DNA of 63,295 nt, from contig JAFGDV010000024.1 in assembly GCA_016931955.1 (NCBI GenBank), forward strand, positions 1 through 63,295, in the 5' to 3' direction. The notes below the pieces were generated by a model. It searched no databases. It saw only the letters and a program-made list of their open reading frames with translations, and was not told where the DNA came from. The DNA is from Candidatus Altarchaeota archaeon (GTDB lineage: Archaea > Altiarchaeota > Altiarchaeia > IMC4 > QMZM01). Every line of letters begins with the position of its first letter. The stretch's first letter is position 1. The position numbers and the translations under genes are program-made. Shown here in pieces: positions 1-7,703 of the stretch.

Positions 1-335
1 CAAGGGTGGGGTTGTTCGCCCATTAAAGGGATACGTGAGCTGGGTTTAGAACGTCGCGAGACAGTTTGGCGGCATCTACTGGAAGTGCGGTCTATCTGAG
101 AGGAAGGTTCATTTAGTACGAGAGGAACAATGGATCGCAGCCTCTTGTTTACCAGTTGTCTGATAAGGCATGCTGGGTAGCTACGCTGTAGCCGATAAGG
201 GCTGAAAGCATCTAAGCCTGAAACGGTCCTCGAAAAGAGATAGACTAGGCTCCCGTATAAGACGGGTTTGATAGGCAGGGGGTGTAAGTATCAAGCTTCG
301 GCGAGATATTCAGCCCACCTGTACTAACCGCCGTA
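1..335 (+). rRNA. 23S ribosomal RNA, 3' end (partial)
   Basis: This is the last part of the large-subunit rRNA, cut by the window start. The invariant peptidyl-transferase and sarcin-ricin segments are readable: GCTGGGTTTAGAACGTCGCG near 38-58, AGTACGAGAGGAACAATGG near 115-133, and GCTGAAAGCATCTAAGC near 201-217. The 3' boundary is placed near the ACTAACCG segment (about 323-330) that ends archaeal 23S genes, so it is uncertain by roughly 15 nt. No 5S rRNA or tRNA is recognisable directly behind it; the next structured gene is RNase P RNA. Confidence 0.95.
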
Positions 336-378
336 TCTAATACATTCTCAGCGATAGATTACCTATACATGGTCTTTT

Positions 379-658
379 GTGGGTAGTGGCTGTGGGGCTT
401 CGCCCTCTTTGGGTGAGGAAGTTCCATCCACCCTTATGCAGCTTTTTCGGGTGCGGCGAGAGCCGCGGTCGCATCTTTAGAGACGAGATGCCTGCCTGCT
501 TTTATGATGCCTTAGGCTGAAGTTGCATGCAGGCTTGTGAAACGAGATGCCCTGCTGGGTGTAAGGCATGCTTTGCCGCTTAGACGAATGCCCCAGAGGC
601 CAACGTCTGATTCTCAGACAAGAAGGCCTACAGAAGATGGACTACTGCCGCTGCCCAC
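379..658 (+). ncRNA. rnpB: RNase P RNA (archaeal type A-like)
   Basis: Catalytic RNA of ribonuclease P, which removes tRNA 5' leaders. Conserved blocks are visible in the right order. CR-I is GTGAGGAAGTTCCATC (413-428). The middle has GTGAAACGA and GGGTGTAAGG. CR-IV is CGCTTAGACGAATG (577-590), nearly identical to the bacterial CUUAGAUGAAUG block. CR-V is ACAGAAGATGGACTAC (630-645). Helix P4 forms between CCATC (424-428) and GATGG (636-640). Helix P1 forms between 379-389 and 648-658 as 11 pairs, two of them G-U. The length of about 280 nt is usual. It starts only about 45 nt after the 23S end, so it may be co-transcribed, although a weak TATA-like CCTATACAT lies at about 362-370. A 65-codon ORF overlapping it at 568 is spurious. 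Confidence 0.9.
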
Positions 659-669
659 CTAATCCTCAA

Positions 670-814
670 CAGCCTTTTAGTAAAAGGCTGTCAGCAAGAC
701 ACAAAGGCGTCTTGTCTGAGTCGAAACTGAAAGTTTCGCTCAGCGAAAACGGGAATTCACCATAGGTGAATTCAATGTTGATCAAACGAGCCACATACGC
801 TTCGCTAGTGGCTC
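670..814 (+). other. Run of five consecutive hairpins after RNase P RNA
   Basis: Five inverted repeats follow one another with short gaps. They are 670-690 (CAGCCTTTTA and its complement), 695-714 (CAAGAC/GTCTTG), 716-743 (CTGAG plus CGAAAC paired with GTTTCG plus CTCAG), 753-773 (GAATTCAC/GTGAATTC) and 788-814 (GAGCCAC/GTGGCTC). No convincing coding capacity is present. The run could be processing structure at the end of the rRNA/RNase P transcript, a separate small RNA, or repeat debris. No function is assigned. Confidence 0.6.
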
Positions 815-831
815 TAAACCCAAAAAAAAAC

Positions 832-857
832 CTTCTTGTCTTTTCTTTTTTTATTAC
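832..857 (+). terminator. T-rich terminator behind the rRNA/RNase P unit
   Basis: Archaeal transcription stops at T-rich tracts. Here the tract is CTTCTTGTCTTTTCTTTTTT, directly after the last hairpin. It also lies just before the TATA-like box of the aspartate kinase gene. The role is inferred from composition and position only. Confidence 0.4.
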
Positions 858-880
858 ACTATATCTTTATTGTCTGTAAA

Positions 881-2287
881 ATGATCGTGATGAAGTTTGG
901 CGGTACTTCCGTGGGTTCTGCGGAGGTCATAGATAAGGCCACTGACCTTATTATCCAGGAGAAGGATAGGAAGGTTGTGGTTGTTTCTGCTATGGGTGGT
1001 GTCACTGATAGGCTTGTTTCCATGGCCAAGAAGGTTGTTGATCTACCCAATGCCTTGGTGGAGGAGGAATGTAACCGTTTTCATCGTGACTTTCTTGAGT
1101 TTCATAGGTCTGCTGCTGAAGCTGTTATACGGGATGGGCGGGTTCTTGGAGAGGTTATCGCCCGTATTGCTGAGCTTTCTGAGGAGCTTCGTGTTACCTT
1201 GTTGGGTCTCGGTTATCTCGGCGATTTATCCCTTAAGCCCCTAGACTATATTCTCTCATTCGGCGAGCGTCTTTCTGTTTTGATTGTCGCGGGCGCCTTG
1301 GAGTCTAAGGGTGTTAAGGCGAAGGCCCTTACGGGTTATGAGGCGGGTATCATAACTGACTCAAATTTTGGATGTGCCCGCCCTGTTTACAGTAAGATGA
1401 AGGATTCTGTTAAAGCCGCTTTGTTGCCTCTTCTTAAGGCTGGTGTTCTTCCGGTTGTCACTGGTTTTGTGGCCGCCGACAAGAATGCTAGGATCACTAC
1501 CATGGGTAGGGGTGGTTCTGATTATTCTGCTTCTTTGATTGGTCGTTTTCTGGGGGTTGATGAGGTCCAGATCTGGACTGATGTTGACGGTATTCTGTCG
1601 ACTGACCCTAAGATTGTGTCTTCTGTTCAGTTGATCCCTAAGTTGTCGTATATTGAAGCAGTTGATCTCGCATACTTTGGCGCTAAGGTGATCCATTCTA
1701 AGATGATCGAGCCCGCAATGGAGGCTGACATTCCGGTGCGGATTAAGAACACCTTTAATCCTAAAGCGGATGGTACTTTGATTGTTCGTGAGCAGGAGAG
1801 GATTGAGCGTATCATAAAGGCTGTCGCTATTGCGAAGAACATTGACATAGTAAATGTTAGGGGTATGGGTATGTCTGAGACCCCGAACATAGCCGGTAGA
1901 TTGTTTTCTCTTCTGGGGGAGAATAACATAAACATTCCCATGATCTCCGGTTCCTCTGAGTCTAATCTATCCTTTGTCCTTAAGAGGGGTGATGTCTCTC
2001 GGGCGGTGGAGCTCTTAAATGAGTCTTTTGTTGGAAACGGTGTCCGGAGCATTGAGGTCTTGGAGGATGTTTGCATAATAACGGTCGTCGGCGTGGGCAT
2101 GACTGGGACTAAGGGTATCGCCGCCAGGATCTTTCAGACTGTTGCTGATAATGACGTCAATATTATCATGATTGCTCAGGGTTCTTCTGAGGTCAACGTT
2201 TCTTTTGTCGTGAATGCCGAAGACGGTAATAAGGCTGTGCGCGCCTTGCATAAGCGTTTTATCGAAGATGAAATCAGGTCTGGTTAG
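881..2287 (+). CDS. lysC: Aspartate kinase
   Basis: Phosphorylates L-aspartate with ATP, the first step to lysine, threonine and methionine. The protein starts MIVMKFGGTSVG, the N-terminal signature of the family. GRGGSDYSA (about residues 208-216) is the kinase nucleotide/substrate motif. Two C-terminal ACT domains (about 325-395 and 400-468) are expected to mediate feedback inhibition. The length of 468 aa is normal. An in-frame ATG at 836 would add 15 residues, but it lies inside the T-rich tract. The TATA-like CTATATCTTTAT (about 859-870) sits some 20-25 nt before ATG 881/890, so a near-leaderless start at 881 is preferred. The gene overlaps the HTH regulator by 20 nt, suggesting an operon. 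Codons are strongly T- and G-rich. Confidence 0.93.
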   Translation: MIVMKFGGTSVGSAEVIDKATDLIIQEKDRKVVVVSAMGGVTDRLVSMAKKVVDLPNALVEEECNRFHRDFLEFHRSAAEAVIRDGRVLGEVIARIAELSEELRVTLLGLGYLGDLSLKPLDYILSFGERLSVLIVAGALESKGVKAKALTGYEAGIITDSNFGCARPVYSKMKDSVKAALLPLLKAGVLPVVTGFVAADKNARITTMGRGGSDYSASLIGRFLGVDEVQIWTDVDGILSTDPKIVSSVQLIPKLSYIEAVDLAYFGAKVIHSKMIEPAMEADIPVRIKNTFNPKADGTLIVREQERIERIIKAVAIAKNIDIVNVRGMGMSETPNIAGRLFSLLGENNINIPMISGSSESNLSFVLKRGDVSRAVELLNESFVGNGVRSIEVLEDVCIITVVGVGMTGTKGIAARIFQTVADNDVNIIMIAQGSSEVNVSFVVNAEDGNKAVRALHKRFIEDEIRSG

Positions 2288-3170
2288 GGAGGCGGAGGGT
2301 ATCCTTGAGGGCTCTGGCTACAGGGTTCTTGACTGCAGCGGATTGAGGAGTTGTTTTGACTTATTGGCTAGGAGAGACAAGACCTTGGTTATTAAGGTTC
2401 TCGCCAACATTGATGGTCTGACCAGGAGGTGTTGTCTTGAGTTGCAGAATGTTGCCTTGGTTACTTCCTCTATTCCTCTGGTCCTGGGGGATCACACGAA
2501 GTCTGCTAAGCTTGCTGGCGGTGTCGTCTATGAGCGGTATGGTGTCCATGTCTTGAATAAGGATACGCTTGGGGACGTCATCAACGATGATCTTCCCGTG
2601 GTCTACTCTGTGAGGGGTAATTATTGTGTCAGGATTGATTCCCGTGTCCTGGCTAGGGTGCGTAGGAAGCTTAATCTGACTCAGGAGGGGCTTGCCAAGC
2701 ATCTGGGCGTTTCTAAGCAGAGCATCCACCGCTATGAGTCTTTGGGTAGGGTTTCTCTGGAAGTTATTGATCGTTTGATTGATTTCTTGGAGGATAATAT
2801 TGTCTTACCTAGTGAGGTTTTTTCTTCTCAGCATGTGTCTCATTCGTTTTCTGAGTCGAGGCCTTCTTCCTTGAAGAGGCTGGTCTTGGAGAAGTTTCTT
2901 GAGCTTGGTTTCTCTGCTTCGTTGACTAATGCTCCTTTTGACGTAGTCGCCGTTGAAGGTGATGAGCGTGTTCTGACTTCGGTGAGTGATGACCCTAGGA
3001 GGCTTAGGTTGAGGGTTGAGGTCATCAGTGATGTCTCCAACATGCTTGGAAGCTATGGTGTCTGCGTCAGCAACCGCTGTGAGGAATCCGATGTCGTCAT
3101 TTTGAAGCCTCGTCAGCTTTCTGGGATCCGTGATTCCAGGGAGCTCTTGGATCTTTTGGCAGGCTCTTAG
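2268..3170 (+). CDS. Archaeal HTH-type transcriptional regulator (MJ0164-like family)
   Basis: Predicted DNA-binding protein of 300 aa. Residues 1-110 match the conserved N-terminal domain of an archaeal regulator family, with phrases such as FDLLARRDKTLVIKVLANID and GGVVYERYGV. A lambda-repressor-like helix-turn-helix follows at about 129-180 (LARVRRKLNLTQEGLAKHLG, then VSKQSIHRYE). The C-terminal third is a small alpha/beta domain of unknown role. The start at ATG 2268 fits the family N-terminus (MKSGLVREAEGIL); an upstream ATG at 2214 lies deep inside aspartate kinase. The 20-nt overlap with that gene suggests translational coupling. Target genes are not known. Confidence 0.85.
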   Translation: MKSGLVREAEGILEGSGYRVLDCSGLRSCFDLLARRDKTLVIKVLANIDGLTRRCCLELQNVALVTSSIPLVLGDHTKSAKLAGGVVYERYGVHVLNKDTLGDVINDDLPVVYSVRGNYCVRIDSRVLARVRRKLNLTQEGLAKHLGVSKQSIHRYESLGRVSLEVIDRLIDFLEDNIVLPSEVFSSQHVSHSFSESRPSSLKRLVLEKFLELGFSASLTNAPFDVVAVEGDERVLTSVSDDPRRLRLRVEVISDVSNMLGSYGVCVSNRCEESDVVILKPRQLSGIRDSRELLDLLAGS

Positions 3171-3207
3171 CCTGCTTTTTAAACAATCAAACCCATATTT
3201 AGTCACA

Positions 3208-3723
3208 ATGAAACCCAAGAAGGGGAGGGACTGGTTATTTGACGACTTCTTCAGGGACTTTGAGGAGGAATTCAGGAGGATCGAAGAGGACCTTTCAAGG
3301 ATCCTTGAGGGTAGCTTGTCTGAGGACAAATTAGGTAAACCGGTCGTCTATGGTTTCTCCATCAATGTGAGCCCAGACGGCGAGCCTCGTATTGAACGCT
3401 TTGGTCATGTTCCTAGGGAGGGTGAACCTCTTGTCTCTGATGAACGAGAGCCTTTGGTCGATGTCATTGAAACCGAGAAGGAGATTCGTGTTGTCGCTGA
3501 GTTGCCTGGAGTGGAGCGGGAAGACATTTCCCTCAAAGTCTCGGGCGACGTTCTTGAGATTGATGTAGACACCGCCGCTAGAAAGTACCATAAGCAGTTG
3601 TTTCTTCCTGTTCGTGTGAAGGAGGACGTCACTAAAGCCACTTACAAGAATGGGGTCTTGGAGGTGAGGTTGTCTCCTGCGGGTCCTCGCAGGAGTCCTT
3701 CTTTCAGGGTTAACATTGACTGA
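3208..3723 (+). CDS. Small heat shock protein, Hsp20 / alpha-crystallin family
   Basis: ATP-independent holdase that binds unfolding proteins. The protein has 171 aa. The N-terminal region (to about 85) is acidic and charged, rich in D/E with aromatic residues. The alpha-crystallin domain follows (about 88-168) with EIRVVAELPGVEREDISLKV and the later GVLEVRL. The conserved GVLEV(R/K)L end motif is present but the C-terminal I-x-I is weak. ATG 3208 is chosen because TTTTTAAACA about 25-30 nt upstream is a plausible TATA box (leaderless), while the longer reading frame from 3130 overlaps the preceding gene. It lies just before the thermosome gene, a sensible proteostasis neighbourhood. Confidence 0.9.
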   Translation: MKPKKGRDWLFDDFFRDFEEEFRRIEEDLSRILEGSLSEDKLGKPVVYGFSINVSPDGEPRIERFGHVPREGEPLVSDEREPLVDVIETEKEIRVVAELPGVEREDISLKVSGDVLEIDVDTAARKYHKQLFLPVRVKEDVTKATYKNGVLEVRLSPAGPRRSPSFRVNID

Positions 3724-3796
3724 TTTTTATACACTTAAACCCATTACTTATCTCATCTATCTTGTGCTAAACTAAAAAAAATGGAGGTGAGTTATT

Positions 3797-5446
3797 ATGG
3801 CACAGTATTCTGGGCAACCTATTTTTATCTTGCCTGAGGGAGCTTTGAGGACCACTGGAAGGGACGCGCAGCGTAATAATATTATGGCTGCGAAGGCCGT
3901 GGCTGAGACTGTCAGAACTACTCTGGGTCCTAGGGGCATGGATAAGATGTTGGTTGATGACCTTGGCGACATCGTTATCACGAATGATGGCGCCACTATT
4001 GTTGAGGAGATGAACGTGGAGCATCCTGCGGCTAAGATGGTCGTTGAGGTCGCTAAGACGCAGGATGACGAGGTTGGCGACGGCACCACTACCGCCGTTA
4101 TCTTGACTGGTGAGTTGTTGGCTAACGCCGAGAAACTCTTGGATCAGGGTATCCATTCTTCTGTTATTGCCCGAGGTTATCGTATGGCCTCTGCGAAGGC
4201 TCAGGAGTTTTTGCAGGAGATCGGCAGGAAGATTTCCCTCGACGACAGGAAGTTGCTTACCGAGATCGCCATCACTGCTATGACTGGTAAGGGCGCTGAG
4301 ACCTCTAAGGAGTTGTTGAGTGAGCTTTCTGTGAAGGCTATTCAACAGATCACGGAGAAGGAGGGTGATAAGTTGGTTGCCGACTTGGATAACGTGAAGG
4401 TTGAGAAGAAGGAGGGAGGCAGTATCGCGGACTCTGAGCTTATTCAGGGCGTGATCGTCGACAAGGAGCGTGTTCATCCGGGAATGCCTAAGCGTGTTGA
4501 GAACGCAAAAATCACTCTCCTGGATGCTGCTATCGAGATTAAGGAGACTGAGACTGACGCTAAGATCCAGGTCACTGATCCTAGTCAGCTGCAGGCTTTC
4601 ATCACTCAGGAAGAGAACATGTTGAAGTCTATGGTTGATTCCGTCGCCAACTCTGGCGCTAATGTTGTTTTTTGTCAGAAGGGCATTGACGATCTTGCTC
4701 AGCATTTTTTCTCTAAGGCCGGTATTTTTGCCGTCCGCAGGGTTAAGAAGTCTGACATGGAGAAGCTTGCCAAGGCTACCAGTGCTTCTATTGTCACTAA
4801 CTTGAAGGATCTTTCTAAGAAGGATCTGGGTTTCGCTAAGTTGGTGGAGGAGAAGAAGGTTTCAGGCGAGGCTATGACTTTTGTCTCTGGTTGTCGTAAT
4901 CCTAAGTCTGTGAGTCTTCTTGTTAGGGGCGGCACTGAGCATGTAGTTGAAGAAGTCGAGCGCGCTGTTAATGATGCCTTGGGTGGTGTTGCCGCTGCTG
5001 TGGAGGTTGGTTTGATTGTTCCGGGTGGTGGTGCGCCTGAGGTCGAGGTCGCTAAGCGTCTTCGTGAGTTCGCGGAGTCTGTTGGCGGCCGGGAGCAGCT
5101 TGCTATTGGTGCTTTTGCTGATGCTTTGGAGGTTGTGCCTCGGACTTTGGCTGAGAGCGCGGGCTTGGATGCTATCGACATTCTTGTGGAACTTAGAGCT
5201 AAGCATGACCGCGGCGACGTTAACGCCGGTGTCTTGGTCTTGGAAGGAGGCGTTGGGGATATGTGGAAGCGCGGTATTGTGGAGCCTTTGAAGATTAAAA
5301 CTCAGGCTGTGAAGTCTGCTTCCGAAGCCTCTGAGATGATTTTGCGCATCGACGACGTTATCGCGTCCAGTAAGCCTAGGGGTGGTATGCCCGGTATGCC
5401 TCCTGGCGGCATGGGTGGTATGGGCGGCGAGATGCCTGAGATGTAG
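3797..5446 (+). CDS. thsA: Thermosome subunit (group II chaperonin)
   Basis: Subunit of the double-ring archaeal chaperonin that folds proteins in an ATP-driven closed chamber. The protein has 549 aa, the usual length. Nucleotide-binding motifs are clear: [10 protein letters not shown] (about residue 44), [10 protein letters not shown] (about 64) and [10 protein letters not shown] (about 94), with the C-terminal [14 protein letters not shown] segment. The tail is the typical Gly/Met-rich type ([20 protein letters not shown]). A strong Shine-Dalgarno GGAGGTGA at 3783-3790 sets the start at 3797, unlike the mostly leaderless neighbours. The preceding ATTTTTATACACTTAAACCC region holds a TATA-like box. 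Only one thermosome gene is in the window. Confidence 0.97.
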   Translation: MAQYSGQPIFILPEGALRTTGRDAQRNNIMAAKAVAETVRTTLGPRGMDKMLVDDLGDIVITNDGATIVEEMNVEHPAAKMVVEVAKTQDDEVGDGTTTAVILTGELLANAEKLLDQGIHSSVIARGYRMASAKAQEFLQEIGRKISLDDRKLLTEIAITAMTGKGAETSKELLSELSVKAIQQITEKEGDKLVADLDNVKVEKKEGGSIADSELIQGVIVDKERVHPGMPKRVENAKITLLDAAIEIKETETDAKIQVTDPSQLQAFITQEENMLKSMVDSVANSGANVVFCQKGIDDLAQHFFSKAGIFAVRRVKKSDMEKLAKATSASIVTNLKDLSKKDLGFAKLVEEKKVSGEAMTFVSGCRNPKSVSLLVRGGTEHVVEEVERAVNDALGGVAAAVEVGLIVPGGGAPEVEVAKRLREFAESVGGREQLAIGAFADALEVVPRTLAESAGLDAIDILVELRAKHDRGDVNAGVLVLEGGVGDMWKRGIVEPLKIKTQAVKSASEASEMILRIDDVIASSKPRGGMPGMPPGGMGGMGGEMPEM

Positions 5447-5449
5447 TCC

Positions 5450-5478
5450 ACCTGTTTTTTCTTCTTTTTCTTTTTCTT
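5450..5478 (+). terminator. Pyrimidine-rich terminator after the thermosome gene
   Basis: An almost pure T/C tract (5452-5485) with runs of TTTTTT and CTTTTTC follows the thermosome stop codon. This is typical of archaeal intrinsic termination without a stem. The next gene has its own TATA-like ACTTATAAG just behind it. Confidence 0.5.
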
Positions 5479-5500
5479 TTCTTTTGTTGATACTTATAAG

Positions 5501-6142
5501 ATGGCTGGTGGTATAGGGGGTAACAGGATTGTGGGGGTATTGCACTTTTGTTCCTTTGGTCTGTTGAGGAGGCTTTATGATTGGGTTCTTTCTTGGGCGG
5601 ATTCGAAGTACGGTTCTGCTGCATTAGCTTTTACTGCTTTCGCTGAGTCTTCTTTTTTCCCGGTTCCTCCTGATATTCTCTTGATTGCTCTTTCTGTTTC
5701 TAAGCCTGAGAAATCTTTTTGGTATGCTTTTGTGGCGGGTTTTTTTTCTGTGTTGGGTGGGATCTTTGGTTATTTTATTGGTCTTTTTTTGTATGACGTT
5801 ATTGGTAGGTTGATTATTGAGGGTCTGGGTTATGAGCAGTATTTCCAAGTGGTTGGGCAATTGTATAGGGATAATGCTTTTCTGGCTATTTTGGGTGCTG
5901 CTTTCACGCCTATTCCTTATAAGGTTTTCACTATTGCTGCGGGTTTTTGGGATGTGGGTTTGTTTTCTCTGGTTGCTGCTTCTTTTATCGGCAGATTTAG
6001 CAGGTTTTTTGTTGTCGGTGTTTTGATTCGTTTTTTTGGTGCGCGGGTTAAGGTCTTTATTGACAGGTATTTTAACTGGCTGACTTTGCTTTTTTTTGTC
6101 TTGGTTCTTTTAGGTTATCTCTGCATAAAGTATTTCATCTAG
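5501..6142 (+). CDS. VTT-domain (DedA/YqaA-like) membrane protein
   Basis: Integral membrane protein of up to 213 aa. A hydrophobic segment with FAESSFFPVPPDILLIALS (about 45-63) is the family signature, with the conserved acidic residue and PVPPD. A later GAAFTPIPYKVFTIAAGFW (about 130-148) is the matching half. A re-entrant loop arrangement and a C-terminal membrane helix are likely. Family members are implicated in lipid scrambling and membrane homeostasis; the substrate here is unknown. ATG 5501 is only about 5 nt from the TATA-like ACTTATAAG (5491-5499). A start further in, at GTG 5531 or TTG 5540, is therefore possible and would fit a leaderless mRNA better. It converges with the toxin-antitoxin array. 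Confidence 0.8.
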   Translation: MAGGIGGNRIVGVLHFCSFGLLRRLYDWVLSWADSKYGSAALAFTAFAESSFFPVPPDILLIALSVSKPEKSFWYAFVAGFFSVLGGIFGYFIGLFLYDVIGRLIIEGLGYEQYFQVVGQLYRDNAFLAILGAAFTPIPYKVFTIAAGFWDVGLFSLVAASFIGRFSRFFVVGVLIRFFGARVKVFIDRYFNWLTLLFFVLVLLGYLCIKYFI

Positions 6143-6159
6143 AATCATCATATCTTCTT

Positions 6160-6177
6160 CGCCCAGAATTCGCATTC
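6160..6177 (-). repeat. V4R-tail repeat copy A
   Basis: On the minus strand it reads GAATGCGAATTCTGGGCG, followed by AAGAAGATATGATG. The core equals the codons near the 3' end of the intact V4R gene at 8552. This copy closes the HEPN-MNT cassette, 17 nt after the HEPN stop codon. The bases beyond the core (CATCATAT on the plus strand) also match copy B. Confidence 0.85.
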
Positions 6178-6193
6178 TAGGAGTTGTTCTGTG

Positions 6194-6625
6194 TTATCTC
6201 TGTTTTTTGATTTCTTCTTCTATTGTTTTGAGGAATTTTTCGGCTGTTTTGATTGCGTGTTTGGCTTCGTATTCGGATATTGTGCCTGCTTGGTCGTATA
6301 TTGTGGCGTGTCTTTTTCGTCTTAGTCGGTCGAATGCTGTTATTTCTTTCCGGTATTTGTCGCCTAATGTGGTTTCGGTGAATTTTATCACTGCTAGGTG
6401 TTGTTTTTCGCCTGTTGGTCTGTATCCTTTGGAGAACATGAGGGCTCTTGCTGCCTGTAGGATTGAGTTGTATGCTATTGTGAATGCCCAGTCGATGCTG
6501 TTTTCGTATGTCTTTTTTGCTGTTTCGAGGTCTCTTTTCGCTAGTGTGAGTGAGTTTTCTATTTGTTGTTTGTTGGCTGGTAGTTTTTGTATCATGCCTT
6601 TTCGTTCTAGGTCTTCTGTGTTCAT
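6194..6625 (-). CDS. HEPN-domain toxin of a HEPN-MNT system
   Basis: Predicted toxin of 143 aa, mostly helical. The RLRRKRHATIY stretch near residue 105 contains the R-x4-6-H motif of HEPN ribonucleases (RRKRH), so RNA cleavage is plausible. Its start overlaps the stop of the nucleotidyltransferase gene by 4 nt, the usual arrangement in HEPN-MNT pairs. In these pairs the MNT antitoxin silences the toxin by adding nucleotides to a Tyr near the HEPN motif, and the Tyr of ATIYDQ is well placed for this. It ends just before repeat copy A. Confidence 0.85.
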   Translation of the reverse strand: MNTEDLERKGMIQKLPANKQQIENSLTLAKRDLETAKKTYENSIDWAFTIAYNSILQAARALMFSKGYRPTGEKQHLAVIKFTETTLGDKYRKEITAFDRLRRKRHATIYDQAGTISEYEAKHAIKTAEKFLKTIEEEIKKQR

Positions 6626-7173
6626 ATTAGTTTTATCTGTTTTTCTTTGAGTATGTTGGTTATGTAGGGGTCTTTTTGTTGTTTTCTTGTTTCGAATTCT
6701 TTTTTGCTGTAGGTGGAGTAGTTTATTTCTCTGTTTAGTTGGTCTTCGAGGCGTCTTATGATCTCAGATAGTCTGTCTTGGTCTGCGTCGCCTATGATCA
6801 TGAGGTCTATGTCGCTTTTTTTTGTTTCTTGGTTTTTTGCGTATGAGCCGTAGATGAATGCCTGCTCTATGTTGCCTATTTTTTTGAGTTCTTTTTTTAT
6901 TTCGTCGCCTATTGCGGTGGTTTTTAGTATTATTTTTTTGAGTTCTTCGTGTATTGGGTTTTTTTTGTCTGCTGTATAGTATCTGATGTTTCCTTGTTTT
7001 CTGCTTTTTATTATTCCTGCTTTTTCGAGGTTTTTGAGCTCTCTTCTGACTGCGTTTGTGTTTTCTTTGAGTTTTCTGGCTGTGTCTCTTAGGTAGTATT
7101 CGTTTTCTGGGTTGGTGAGGAATAGTGTGAGCAGTTTTACTCGTGTTTTGGAGGTTATGATGTGTTCTATCAT
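6622..7173 (-). CDS. HTH-MNT nucleotidyltransferase antitoxin
   Basis: Antitoxin partner of the HEPN protein, 183 aa. The N-terminal ArsR-like winged helix (about 1-75: SKTRVKLLTLFLTNPENEYY, then LRDTARKLKENTNAVRREL) should allow DNA binding and autoregulation. The C-terminal minimal nucleotidyltransferase has the GS signature (YGSYAKN, G109-S110) and SDIDLMI (120-126) with the metal-binding aspartates. The longer frame from 7257 begins with GFSECEFWAKK, which is not part of this protein but repeat copy B read through. The start is set at ATG 7173, about 25 nt after TTTTTATAC (7195-7203); ATG 7182 is the alternative. Confidence 0.85.
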   Translation of the reverse strand: MIEHIITSKTRVKLLTLFLTNPENEYYLRDTARKLKENTNAVRRELKNLEKAGIIKSRKQGNIRYYTADKKNPIHEELKKIILKTTAIGDEIKKELKKIGNIEQAFIYGSYAKNQETKKSDIDLMIIGDADQDRLSEIIRRLEDQLNREINYSTYSKKEFETRKQQKDPYITNILKEKQIKLI

Positions 7174-7214
7174 TGTATACATATTGTACTCAATAGTATA
7201 AAAATTGTATACAT
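7172..7214 (-). promoter_or_regulatory. Promoter and probable operator of the MNT-HEPN operon
   Basis: ATTGTATACAT occurs twice in direct orientation (7172-7182 and 7204-7214) and each contains the palindrome GTATAC. The two copies flank a TATA-like box (TTTTTATAC on the minus strand, 7195-7203) and the proximal copy overlaps the start codon. This placement suits autorepression by the HTH-MNT protein. Confidence 0.6.
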
Positions 7215-7225
7215 CATATTTTTTT

Positions 7226-7293
7226 GCCCAGAATTCGCATTCACTGAATCCTAACATCAGAATAGGGGCTTACTTGAATGCCAGCGTCTTCAC
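7226..7293 (-). pseudogene. Fused 3' tails of a FIST gene and a V4R gene (repeat copy B)
   Basis: On the minus strand this reads GTG AAG ACG CTG GCA TTC AAG TAA (VKTLAFK-stop, 7270-7293). That is a near copy of the end of the FIST gene at 9839 (VKALASK-stop). After 17 nt comes a sequence encoding GFSECEFWAKK (about 7220-7252), the end of the V4R gene at 8552, with 31 of 33 nt the same. The FIST-then-V4R order matches the intact pair, but the V4R body is missing. The PIN stop codon lies inside the FIST-tail copy (TGA at 7290-7292), so the junction is sharp. Confidence 0.8.
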
Positions 7294-7703
7294 TGTTTTT
7301 CTGTGATTTTCAGGAATTCTGTGCTTGTGAGTATCTTTATTCCATCGTATTCTTTCAGGTTCAGCAGGTGTTTGTCTCCGGATACTATGTAGTCTGCTTT
7401 GCCTGCTTTTGCGCATTCTAGGATTTTGTTGTCTGCTGGGTCTTCTTTTATGGCGGTTATCTTTTTTTCAGGAGTCGTCAGATGTGATATTGCTAGTAGT
7501 AAGTGGATCATTTCGTTTATCTGGTTTGTGTTGTATCTGAATTTGGGTTTTATCATCACTTTGCGGAATTCGTCTAGGAGGTCTTCTGAAGTTGAGAGTG
7601 TTATTTCTTGGTTCACTGCTTTTTCCAGTATCCGCCATTCTTTTCCGCCGTATTTTATGAACGCTGATATGTGTATGTTGGTGTCGAGGACTGCTTTGAT
7701 CAT
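7290..7703 (-). CDS. PIN-domain toxin (VapC-like, PIN_3 type)
   Basis: Predicted Mg2+-dependent ribonuclease toxin of 137 aa. The PIN acidic residues are visible: D7 in AVLDTNIHISA, an Glu in EDLLDEFRKVM (about 40-50), and the EDPADNKILECA (about 87-98) and YIVSGDKHLL (about 105) blocks that complete the active site. It overlaps the AbrB gene by 4 nt, the classic toxin-antitoxin coupling. Its stop codon falls exactly at the junction with the FIST-tail remnant, so the natural 3' end may have been redefined by the recombination. Confidence 0.88.
   Translation of the reverse strand: MIKAVLDTNIHISAFIKYGGKEWRILEKAVNQEITLSTSEDLLDEFRKVMIKPKFRYNTNQINEMIHLLLAISHLTTPEKKITAIKEDPADNKILECAKAGKADYIVSGDKHLLNLKEYDGIKILTSTEFLKITEKQ

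Noticed and set aside
568-765. 65-codon ORF on the plus strand
   Set aside because: It lies inside RNase P RNA and the following hairpins and has no protein-like features.
335-880. 5S rRNA or tRNA genes after 23S
   Set aside because: No 5S consensus or T-loop (GGTTCRAATC) could be found; the conserved blocks belong to RNase P RNA.
836-880. Upstream ATG giving aspartate kinase an extra hydrophobic N-terminus
   Set aside because: The extension lies in the terminator T-tract and TATA region and is not found in the enzyme family.
5452-5485. Long pyrimidine tract as a low-complexity repeat or triplex site
   Set aside because: Position directly after the thermosome stop makes an ordinary archaeal T-rich terminator the simpler reading.
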